From Branchiostoma floridae (Eukaryota > Chordata > Leptocardii > Amphioxiformes > Branchiostomatidae), in the NCBI RefSeq assembly GCF_000003815.2, contig NC_049986.1:23326876-23390875 (forward strand): a DNA stretch of 64,000 bases. The letters are read 5' to 3'. Below the pieces are notes generated by a model, which saw only the letters and a list, made by a program, of their open reading frames with translations, was not told the DNA's origin and did no database searches. This document shows positions 55,838 to 64,000 of this stretch, one piece after another. Both the position numbers and the translations under genes were made by a program. Within the stretch, counting starts at the first letter, position 1. Every line of letters begins with the position of its first letter.

Positions 55838-58800
55838 CATTCATACCTTTTTGCCAAGAAACATAAATTCAATGTAAATACAATGATCATTAATTACCCT
55901 AGCCTTTTCTTAAGAGAAAGAGACTTTTTCCTTACCCTACATTGTACATACTGACTTATATTCGGATAAATTAAATGTAAAATGAATTGTAAGCTTACAG
56001 CAACCATCTCCTCCTCCAGGAAATTTTCTCCGCTCTCATAGTGAAAGTGCCATGCCTCCGTCTCGACCCAGGCGCTGTCCGTGTTCCGAGGGTCGTCCAC
56101 GTAACCGCGGTAGATCATGGCAGCTGAGAAGGTCTCGATGGGGTCGTCTCGTTCGGAGGGGGTGCAGTCTCTCTCATCCACTGTGTACGCTTCAAACAAC
56201 TGTAAAACGATACACAGAAGTTCAATAATGTTGCAGGGATTCGTAGTTATAGGCGAACAATTCTTTTGTCTCTAAGAAGCAATTCTGTACAAAAACAAAC
56301 ATTTGCGTTTGAATATAAGTTCATCTGTGACGGTAGTCAATGTTGTGTTACAATTTTGGTCTGGATGTGTGACTTAGGCTTTGGGTCATCTTCTGTGTAG
56401 GCTTCAAACAGCTGTGAAACAAAATATTCTATAACAATTTTTTTTTTTTCATTTCAAGTATTTTGCTATATACATCAGATTCTTAGACAGAAGAAGACAT
56501 AGATAGAAGGTTTTGATGGGGTTGTCCCGCTCAGAGGGAGGGCAGTCTCTCTCATCTACTGTGTAGGCTTCAAACAGCTGTGGAACAAAACATTTCATAT
56601 GACATAATTGATCAAGATTTCTTATTTCAAGTACTGATGATTAATTTTACTTATCAAGTACTTGAATGTCACCCTGGCTTGTAAGACTGATAACAAAATA
56701 AAAATGGATGCTAACCAGATAGTGAATGTCTTTTTATTGAGAAAAGAGAAAACAACTCAAGACTTAATCCTGTAAGTAGAAAGTCTTTGAATAACCAATC
56801 ATGGTAGCTCCAAAGAAGATGCTTGTCAGTTAATCTGTCAATCAATGAATCAATCTAATCATTGATTCTATATCTAGACCAATTGCATAACTCCTCAAAT
56901 GTCTTTAGATATCTGAGAACAAAATTAACAAATTGGTATGGTCTTTGAAATCACCAGTTGGACCATGACTATATAATATATAGTACAGTGACCTTGAGCC
57001 TCACCTGTTTGACCTTGCTCTCATCCATGTGCCTGTTTACCACTGCCAGCTGTTTCCCAAGAGCCTTTGTGCAGAAGGCTCGATGCAGCACGCTGTACTT
57101 ACTCTCCAACCCTGCTGTCATAGCCTGGACACATCAATCAATCAATCAGTTAATCAATCAATCAACCAACTAACCAACCAATAAATCAATGATCTATAAA
57201 TCAATCAATGAGTTGATGACCAATTTATCAATCAATCCGCTACCACAAGCTGTTTTCTGAGTGTTTTGGTGCAGCACACTGTGTGCTTCCTAATTCTGCA
57301 TGCTGTTACAGCCTCGGTACATCAATCACTCAATCAATCAATCAAACACAGACTGTTTGCCAAGTACCTCTGTCATTGTCCAGTTTTGTTGTCAAGGTCT
57401 ATACAAAAGTTTCAATGAAATTAACTTCAGAATCTTGGGAAATTGCGAGACATGTACACGATTGTAGTACACATAGCCCATTCTACATGAAAGACGTACT
57501 GTGTCATACACATTTACAATATTCTGCTATTCTATTAGACATTTATCCGGAATGTGGCCACTTTAATTTGGCTCACCCCAGGTATGGCCCACTCACCCCA
57601 GGTATGGCCCACTCACCCCAGGTATGGCCCACTCACCCCAGGTATGGCCCACTCACCCCAGGTATGGCCCACTCACCCCAGGTATGGCCCACTCCTCAAA
57701 GTCAGGCTCCTTGTAAGACAGGAACTCCAGAACTCTCTTCCCCTCCACCAGCAGATACTCCTCCTGCTCATCTCCTGTAGCTGGGTCCACCGAGCGCTTC
57801 CATCTGGCAGGGGAAATGTTACAGGAAAGTTCAAGTATGATTTGTTCAATGCACAATAAAATCAGAAGGGTACGTTTAATAGTCAAGAAGGTTGGATATC
57901 CAGGTAAACGGCACGGTGTATAAAAACAATTCAATCTCTACAACTGGATATGATTTGAAAAACATACAGTCACATCTAACTGGAAAAACAACAACAGTTG
58001 CCTTGGACATGTAAATTTGTCACTGATTCATAACAATCCTATGCAAGCAAACCCAAGCAAATTAATTCCAGCTGCAGTTTTAAAACGTGCCAAATATGTG
58101 TTACTTATCTATCATAGTCTAATGACTATAAAAAATCTTTATGGCAGTGACATAGCCTGTCACATGCATGTGAGCCTATAAATCATAAGTATTATCACCT
58201 TGTGCAGATGGCCAGCATGCTGTGGTTGGGGCCCCATCTAAAGAGCGCCCCCTTGCCTCTCAGCCCGGTCCTGCCCATCGGGTTCCTGAAAAGGCAACAG
58301 CGGCCAGATCAACTCACTAAATAGGGACATTTTCTGAAGAAAAAGCCATGTGAACATCTGAAGCATAAGGCCATACCAATTTGCTTTGTTGTTCTCGAAT
58401 TTTCAAAACTAATGCTGACAATAAATATAGACGGTAACATGAAAGCAGGGTCTGTGGGAAAGTCTGAGCCTTCAATCATTATGGTAAACAAAGAGTGAAT
58501 TAGTAGTCAGATGGAAGTTATGTGCCTACTCCTTTTGTTTGAGCAAGAAAAGAATCATTGGCCGAGAACCAAGATAATAGATTTTCCAAGAGAGGGACAC
58601 ATCAGCATTGGGTCATGCAGAAGTCCATGCATGGTGGAATGCAGTGACTGACTGTCATATACAGGTTTTCCTCTTGACCCTTTGCTTTTATGATGTCTGC
58701 TAAAGTTATTCCCATAAAATGAGAACCAAAGAAATAAATTGGTGTCACTATAAGGATGTCTTTTTTAAAATAAAAGAAGTTTGCTTAGAAGGTCACACTT

Positions 58801-61800
58801 ACTGAGGTACACCCTCTGACGTGATGTTGTATCTGATGCCGACTCCTTTGTCCTTGTCTTCGATCCATGACCTTCGATCGACCTCCATGACCTCCTCCAG
58901 CTGTTCCCTCTCGCCCCCCTCCCCCTCGCGCCAGATCTGCATCTTGTACCCAACAACCTCGTTCCACACAGGGGCTGGCTTCTGGGTGCTGAAAATACCA
59001 TATTAATCAAAATGGTAAATTTAACAATTTAGAACATCAAAATATTGTCATCACTGTACCAGGTTGATAATTTGGGTTATCACACGGGCCAGATCTGCAT
59101 CTTGTATCCCAACAACCTCGTTCCACACGGGGGCTGGCTTTTGGGTGCTGAAAGTTATGGTAAATTCAACCATTAGAATAATATAATATTGTCATCATTG
59201 TAGCAGGTTGATGATTTGATCATCACACGGGCTTCTACTATTATCACGGAATTCCATAGAATCATTCAAACGCACTTTGAGTGTGCGGAGTGCACGTTTG
59301 TCGATTATTTGAATACCCGGGATTTGGACCTTGAAATTGCTGTAAATTGTTAACATTTTTTGTTTGAGGATACAAAACTTCCATTGTACAGCAAACATAA
59401 TGTATTCCGCATCAATGGGAACGATGACACAAAGAGATAATGATAATAAAGATTACCTGCCGAAAAATCAGGACCGTAAGGTAAAATTTATTTCTAGCTT
59501 TTCAGATATTTTCAGAAAAAAGATGGACCAGCAGGTCGAAAGAAAAATGGTCTGTCAGTGGTGAATTAGAATATACGCTAATTATTCTGTATCTGTATCT
59601 ATATAACCTCCCTTCGGCGTAACACACCAGCTTCGCAGGCACGCGGTGCGGCAGCAGCTGGTTATATTACACTGAACGATCTGTCACACCTAACTTCTGC
59701 ACATCTATCTGCAAGCGTTCTTTAAAACTATCCAGAGAAGAGGCCCCTACTATGCTTGGTGATAACAAGTGATATTGATAATCGTTGATAAACCGACCTT
59801 GGATCGACCTCGTCAGCAAACTGGCGGAACCACTCGGAGAAGTACTCCATGGGAGCGGTGTAGCGGGGAGGGTCGTACTCCACGAACAGGACCTTCCAGG
59901 GAACGTACTTGTCAAACACGGGGAAACGCTTCTTCTTGGTGCCGAAGTAGGGAGACTGTCGGGCTGCGATGTGGAGAATTGCTCCTGTCTGTGTCGTGGA
60001 GACACCTTCAACCTCTCTACTCTCTGTAACATACAATACAGATCATTACACATTTAAAGCAGGAATACTGGTGATATGTTAGAGTTCAGGAAGAAAACTA
60101 CAGTCAGACTGAAGTAGGGAGACTACCGGGCAGCTATGTACAGAATTGCTCCCTCTGGGTGGTGGGTTAAGCTTTAGGATTCTAATTCCCTTCTCTCTTA
60201 ACACATTTATTTGTGAAGCAGGGACACTAGTCTGGTGATTATGTTAGAGTTCAGGTAGAAAACTAATGTCAGGTTGAAGTACAAGGAGACTGTTTGGCTG
60301 TGATGTGAAGGATTGGTGGTGGGCACACCTTCTACTTCCCTAATCTCTGCAACACACAAACTTAACACATCAGGAAAGCAGCTAAAAAAAATCATTAGTA
60401 AGAGCTAAAAAGTACAAAATGAAATCACTGTAGGGAGACTGTTTGCAATGTGGAGCACAGCTTCAGTTTGAATGTGAGTGTGTGAGCCTTGTGTCATAAA
60501 ATGGCCTCTTTTCCTTTGGCTGGTTCCGGCACCTACATTGTGTATTTATTAATTTTGTCATGCAGTTCTGAGAAGGAGAGATTATTCAATTTTTTCTCAA
60601 ACTTTTACAATCTCTTTCCATTGTTGCAGGACAATATATCTAAGTTAAAGTTGTCACAGCCATTCAAATCACAGGAAACTCTGGGACACACAAACACCAC
60701 AAGTCGTTTCTCAATTCACTTTAATGTTATTTGTCAGTAAAATATCACACTCTGTAGTTATTATACACTCAGGAGATCTACATGTAAATTAACATTGAAC
60801 ATTTTTCATTTGAAGCACCATAATGATTAGAACTTTCCATTCCTTGTAACAAAGTTATCTTAAATTTGTTTCTAAAGAGTCTTTATCATTGCTTCTTGCT
60901 AATCCAACATGGCTGAAACATTACAACGTTTGTGAATTATCAGTCTACAGTCTGACAGATGGTTTCAAGTTCAATAGTTCTGGAGTACAGAAACTGTGTG
61001 GTTCCAAAAGGTCACCACCAGCTGACCCTGTGTTGCCATGGCAACAGCAAGTGGCGCCTCCATGTTAGTGGCAATGTGTTTGAGGAATCTTCCTGTCTTG
61101 TCAAACATCTCCACACGGCTGTTTCCACTGTCTGCCACGATGATGTTACCTTCCTTGTCTGTGCAGATGCCATGGGGATTGTACATTTGACCTTCACCAC
61201 TTCCCCTACCACCAAACTTAAAAAGAAACTGTCCGTCTTCATTGTACACAAAGACACAGTGATTGTCCCAATCTGACAAAAGGATATTCCCTTCCACATC
61301 TGTGGTGATGCCTCGTGGGTACATCATCCCCTGCTGCTGACCCACAATTCTCACAAGTTTCACACCTTCAACTTGGCTGAGTACATTCACTTCACCCTGT
61401 TGGTTGCTCCAGCCTCCTTTCGTTTGTGTAATGAGGATGTGGTTCCTCCTGGTGTCCATAGCAACTCCTCTTTCCCATTTTGTCACATATAGGGGCAAGT
61501 ACCACAACATCATGCCCTGTTTGTTGTACTTAACAGCAAACTCAGCAGAGTCTGTGCCCCCTACAACAAGTAGGTTTCCCTCTCCGTCCATGGCCACATC
61601 ATGGGGGTACATCTTCTGTTGTTCACCTGACACATTTGCAACTGTTGGGAACTGTTGGACAAATGTTCCTTGCTGGGTAAAGACTTGGATTCTCTGGTTC
61701 GCCCCATCCACAACAAAAATCTCCCCTTCACCTGAAACTGCCACAGCTCTTGGACCATTGAACTGTCCTGTTCCTGAGCCCTCTCCACCGAATGTAACTC

Positions 61801-63905
61801 TCTGGCACCAATGCCCCCCTAACATTTGGTTACCATGGTGTTGACCTCTGACCTTGGCTGCAGGTACTGTTGGGATTGCTGCAGATGTGAGTGGCTGGGG
61901 CATCACATGTCCCAATACTGGCACTGGGGTGTCTGTGGGCTGAAAGACAGCAGACTGGGTCTGTACAGGAGTTGGTGCTGCTTTAACTCTGTACTTTCCT
62001 ACCACCTCTGTCAAAACAGTCTCCTGACTAAGTAATACAAGCCCTCCCTGTTCCATTTCTTGCTCTGCTCGATCACAGGCAGCAGACAATTCATTGACAT
62101 CTCTCAAAACTCTGTCCCTTCCATTTCCTATGGTTTCCAAGTTTTTCCCTTGGCTCTGTTCTGCTTCAGCTAAGAGCTGGTCTTTTTGCTCTGTAAGTTT
62201 CTGCACTCTTTCGTCGTAGGCCTGAATGATGCTGTTTTTGTTCTGCTCTATCTGTTTAATCAGGGTTTTCTCCTCTTCCCCAAGACCTTTGATGAAGCCA
62301 CAGTAACGTTCCAGAATGTTCCTCCCCTCACTGATCAAGGCCTGGACTGTAGACCTCCTTTCCTGCGCAGCTTTGTTGATGGTTGTTGTGTAATGATCAT
62401 CATGAGCTTCCTCTAGACACAGTTCGCAGATAGGCATCTGACATGGTTTACAATAGAGCCTCAATTTCTCGGATGGGTGAATGCCGCACCTGTGTTCTGC
62501 TTTAGGTAGTTCTGCTTTTTCTGACAGTGTAGCCTGCTTTTGGAGTGCAACACAAAGACTTGTAACTAGGTGGTTGTCTGGTAATCCTGGCACCCCTTGA
62601 CTTGGCAGCCTGACCTGCTGACGACAGATTGGGCACTTGAAAGTCCCTCCCTTTCCTGCATGGTTCTGTAGACTGAGTCCTGGCAGAAGGTGTGCTGACA
62701 GGGCAGCACCTTGGGCCTGGTGAACAGCTCCAGGCAGATGCTGCAGGTCAGTTCTTCCTTGAATTTTTTGCCCAAAGCTGAAGGGGCAGTTGCCATACTT
62801 TTTCTTTATATCACTAACTCAGAGGTGGTAGTCCCTCCCCAAGTCAAAGTACAGGTTATGACATGTTTGATTTGGTCTAGTCCCATTGAAGGTAACAGGA
62901 ATTTTTCCAATGCACCTTTGAGACCTCTGTCTGTTTGGCAACTTAGTTATAAATAATCTAACTGAAATTGACTGTTTTCAAGCAAAAAAGCACTTTTTTC
63001 AGTTTAATTATGGCATAATGATAATTAAAAACAAATGGCTGACTGTAACCCCCTTTGCTGATTTGCGAGTTGGTACAACCCAACATTAATAATTAATAAC
63101 AGACATGTTCAGATGTTCAGTTAGTCAAGTGTTTATCATGTGCTTGTTTGTTCTCAGGTGGTTGAGATAAGATAGAAGTTGATCATGCTTACCCCCCAAT
63201 CTGCTCCAGTATGGAACAGTCCATTGAACTTTGCACTACAGACAGATTCTAGCCACAGTTTATTGACTAAGTCAATACATGTATTGTTCAGAGATATGAA
63301 AGTATGCATGAGGGACCAATAGCTCTGACATCTAGACAGTTTGGACATGAAAATCTACAGGTTAGGCCACACCAATGATATTTGCTGGTTCTCGGATTGA
63401 ATGAATGCTTATTATAATAATTGAAATGTCAACATAAAAACAGAGTCTGAGGGATCCAGATGTACAAAGATTTGGTAGTAACTTGCAATTGGTATGAAAT
63501 TTAAGGACGTAAATGTACATGAAGTAAGATGCAAGTTTTCCTCACAGCTTTCTTTTTCCATCGTGAGAGATATCTAAAGTTATCCTTCAAGAAAATAAAT
63601 TGGTGGGGCCTTAGGCAAGAAATCTGACAGGGTTAGCCTGTTTTCCTCAGCAAAAAATTAAAAATACTAGATGAAACCAACATGAATAGCAACAGTCCCC
63701 TTGAGCAACAGTTGCCATAGCAACAGTAACCATGGTGACCCACCTTTCGTCAGGAGCAGGTGTTTGATGATCTCCAGGGTCAGCATGCTCTCCTGCATCA
63801 TCTTTCAACCCTACATAGCATTAGTTCCCATGGCAACAGTAACCAAGGTGACCCACCTTTCGTCAGCAGCAGATGTTTGATGGTTTCAAGGGTGAGCATG
63901 CTCTC
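50227..63905 (-). CDS. TRPM2-like channel, C-terminal exons with NUDT9-homology domain (partial)
   Basis: Coding exons in transcription order: 63792-63744 ([16 protein letters not shown]), 60023-59798, 58988-58803, 58285-58199, 57803-57677, 57124-57005, 56199-55999, 50328-50227 (stop). All junction phases agree. Landmarks are [48 protein letters not shown] and [20 protein letters not shown], ending AAARLNAYF. These are NUDT9/TRPM2 NUDT9-H signatures (ADP-ribose binding). The Nudix box position of NUDT9 (RExxEE) reads RAFCTK, so hydrolysis is unlikely. The end immediately after the domain resembles TRPM2 more than NUDT9. The upstream Leu-rich exon could be the end of the TRPM coiled coil (inference). 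Channel-pore exons would be beyond the window. A catalytically dead NUDT9 is the alternative. Confidence 0.72.
50330..50945 (-). repeat. Minisatellite upstream of the last TRPM2-like exon acceptor
   Basis: Units of about 27 bases, on the minus strand CCTGTATTTCTCACCTGCCT..., beginning right at the acceptor of the last exon, whose own sequence is TATTTCACCTGCAG. The array looks derived from that polypyrimidine/acceptor segment, without exon bases. Confidence 0.7.
51015..51560. repeat. Intronic block duplicated at 54688-55260 (copy 1)
   Basis: Shares AAATG-T-TTTGTTCATGTGCA, GTGACCTTGCAAAGT, TCAAAATGATCTGCAAAC, GACGTGTTTGAC-like words and AACAAGAAAAGAA-like words in the same order with the second block. 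Confidence 0.75.
51638..51784. repeat. GC-rich dispersed repeat, copy 1
   Basis: Bounded by CAACTTAGACTGGT and ACCAGTCTAAGTTG in inverted orientation, with a CTGGTTGGGCCTGCATG core and followed by ACAACTAAGGAAG. Related to 52918-53090 and 55317-55500. Confidence 0.6.
52918..53090. repeat. GC-rich dispersed repeat, copy 2
   Basis: Core CCAGGGGGGGCTCCCCAGGG, CCTGGTTGGGACTAG, CCCATGCTAGCC; followed by AACCAAAGAAG and an ACACACAC run. Same order as copy 3. Confidence 0.6.
53121..53520. repeat. (CACT)n microsatellite, about 400 bp
   Basis: Long runs of CACTCACTCACT broken by CATTCACC, AAAATAACTTACC and TTATTTACTC variants that themselves recur, so the array has a higher-order pattern. Confidence 0.95.
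53682..54578. mobile_element. 897-bp Tigger/pogo-like non-autonomous element
   Basis: Ends CAGTCAAACCTGTCTATAGC and, in reverse, CAGTCAAACCTGTATTAGCG, followed at both ends by GGCCACCT/GGCCACT words; TA on both sides (53680-53681, 54579-54580). No transposase frame. Confidence 0.88.
54688..55260. repeat. Intronic block duplicated from 51015-51560 (copy 2)
   Basis: See the first copy; both are followed by a copy of the GC-rich dispersed repeat, so block and repeat were duplicated together. Confidence 0.72.
55317..55500. repeat. GC-rich dispersed repeat, copy 3
   Basis: Bounded by GCTCAACTTCAGCC and GGCTGAAGTTGAGC. Core CCAGGGGGGGCTGCCCA, CCTGGTTGGGCTGG, CACATGCTGGCCC; followed by ACAACTAAAGAAGCACACCA. 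Confidence 0.65.
55803..55837. repeat. (TG)n microsatellite
   Basis: An uninterrupted run of about 17 TG units. Confidence 0.95.
56376..56582 (-). repeat. Two partial copies of the acceptor and start of exon 56199-55999
   Basis: On the minus strand, CACAG|CTGTTTGAAGCCTACACA recurs at about 56415 and 56581. The farther copy extends about 70 bases into exon sequence (GATGAGAGAGACTGCCCTCC... GACAACCCCATC). Confidence 0.88.
57240..57315 (-). repeat. Partial copy of exon 57124-57005
   Basis: Minus-strand GGCTGTAACAGCATGCAGAA... TGTGCTGCACCAAAACACTC follows the exon's GCTATGACAGCAGGG... TGCACAAAGGCTCTTGGG with substitutions. A further fragment lies at about 57343-57375. Confidence 0.75.
57571..57690 (-). 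repeat. Ladder of six 5' splice sites at the end of exon 57803-57677
   Basis: The 20-base unit GGCCATACCTGGGGTGAGTG (minus strand) covers the last coding bases and the donor and is repeated six times with almost no change. Every unit carries a GGG|GTGAGT donor. Confidence 0.95.
58369..58748. mobile_element. Harbinger-like MITE, diverged
   Basis: Left end after TAA: GGCCATACCAATTTGCTTTG...GTTCTCG; right end in reverse: GTGACACCAATTTATTTCTT...GGTTCTCA. Same end family as 18233-18599. Confidence 0.65.
59080..59145 (-). repeat. Copy of the acceptor and start of exon 58988-58803
   Basis: Minus strand CAGCACCCAAAAGCCAGCCC then CGTGTGGAACGAGGTTGTTG and an ATCTGGCCC end, about 60 bases matching the exon start with a few changes. 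Confidence 0.92.
59575..59775 (-). mobile_element. CR1-like LINE 3' fragment with (GATACA)n tail
   Basis: Minus-strand codons [20 protein letters not shown]... to stop, then the same GC-rich 3' UTR as at 31.4 kb and an AGATACAGATAC tail at the left end. It lies immediately after the donor of exon 60023-59798. Confidence 0.85.
60110..60480 (-). repeat. Three decayed copies of the start of exon 60023-59798
   Basis: On the minus strand, sequence like GAAGTAGAAGGTGTGCCCAC... CAGTCTCC appears at about 60350-60272 with an intact GCAG acceptor, and in weaker form at about 60200-60110 and 60470-60425. Confidence 0.78.
60971..62796 (-). CDS. TRIM-NHL protein (RING, B-box, coiled coil, NHL), RING frameshifted
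   Basis: Intronless. From the ATG at 62796 the first frame gives the RING start ([23 protein letters not shown]) but shifts after it. The second frame, from about 62690 to the stop at 60971, has the rest: a Cys/His B-box ([33 protein letters not shown]), a coiled coil (residues about 60-180 of the 540-aa frame) and about six NHL repeats ([40 protein letters not shown]). One base seems missing near 62680, where the RING should read QDC. Family members are E3 ubiquitin ligases with an NHL propeller for target or RNA binding (family knowledge). No filamin domain. It lies within an intron of the TRPM2-like gene on the same strand. It could be a recent pseudogene, a polymorphic allele or a sequence error. 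Confidence 0.88.
63365..63610. mobile_element. 246-bp Harbinger-like MITE
   Basis: Ends GGCCACACCAATGATATTTG and, in reverse, GGCCCCACCAATTTATTTTC; TTA duplicated at 63362-63364 and 63611-63613. Confidence 0.82.
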
Positions 63906-64000
63906 CTGCATCATCTTTCAACCTTACATAGCAACAGTTCCCATAGCAACAGTAACCAACCTTTTGTGAGGAGCAGGTGTTTGATGGTCTCCAGAGTGAG
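63744..64000 (-). repeat. Tandem triplication of a 49-base coding exon
   Basis: Copies at 63792-63744, 63905-63857 and 64000-63961 (cut by the window end), offset about 113 bases, each with donor GTGGGT or GTTGGT. Their encoded ESMLTLE(I/T)IKHLLLTK is nearly constant, while third codon positions differ. Confidence 0.85.

Overview
The window looks like nuclear DNA from a lancelet (amphioxus, Branchiostoma type). The evidence is intron-rich animal genes (a complete RABAC1/PRA1 gene and the C-terminal exons of a TRPM2-like channel), a TRIM-NHL gene, a lineage-style expansion of C2H2 zinc-finger genes, CR1-like LINE fragments, a 5S-derived SINE, and a very high density of short inverted-repeat (MITE-like) elements. 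The genus is inferred from this combination, not from a search.

Region 1 (about 1-40.7 kb) is a C2H2 zinc-finger gene array. Five genes run on the + strand (zinc-finger exons at 3626, 6805, 10998, 15088, 20006), then four on the - strand (exons ending at 25419, 29150, 32850, 37392), so the two halves converge at about 22.3-25.4 kb. Each gene has the same plan: a short untranslated first exon with a splice donor, one intron, then one exon carrying the start codon and all fingers. The promoter/first-exon segment is recognisably the same in ten places: a TAATCAGG-like box, a nuclear-receptor-like AACTTTGACCT box, a YY1-like CCGCCATTTTG box, then a GTAAG donor. The tenth copy (- strand, 1998-2152) sits head-to-head with the first gene's promoter and points to a gene left of the window. 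Many genes in the array are decaying: one is cut by a transposon, one has a Cys codon changed to a stop, and several have frameshifted 3' fingers. The - genes are tandem duplicates, so they serve as empty-site controls for transposon insertions.

Region 2 (about 41.5-47.3 kb) holds RABAC1 in four coding exons. Its exon edges are tandemly repeated: the exon 1 donor is duplicated, the last exon's acceptor is repeated about a dozen times, and the stop-codon end of the last exon is repeated about five more times into the 3' UTR.

Region 3 (about 50.2-64 kb, - strand) holds seven exons coding for a NUDT9-homology domain plus an upstream exon in matching phase, interpreted as the C-terminus of a TRPM2-like channel. 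A single-exon TRIM-NHL gene lies in one of its introns. Nearly every exon here also has a partial copy of its own splice edge next to it. The two most interesting signals are therefore the shared promoter module of the zinc-finger array and the recurrent exon-edge tandem duplications in the other genes. I saw no tRNA gene, functional rRNA gene or CRISPR array.
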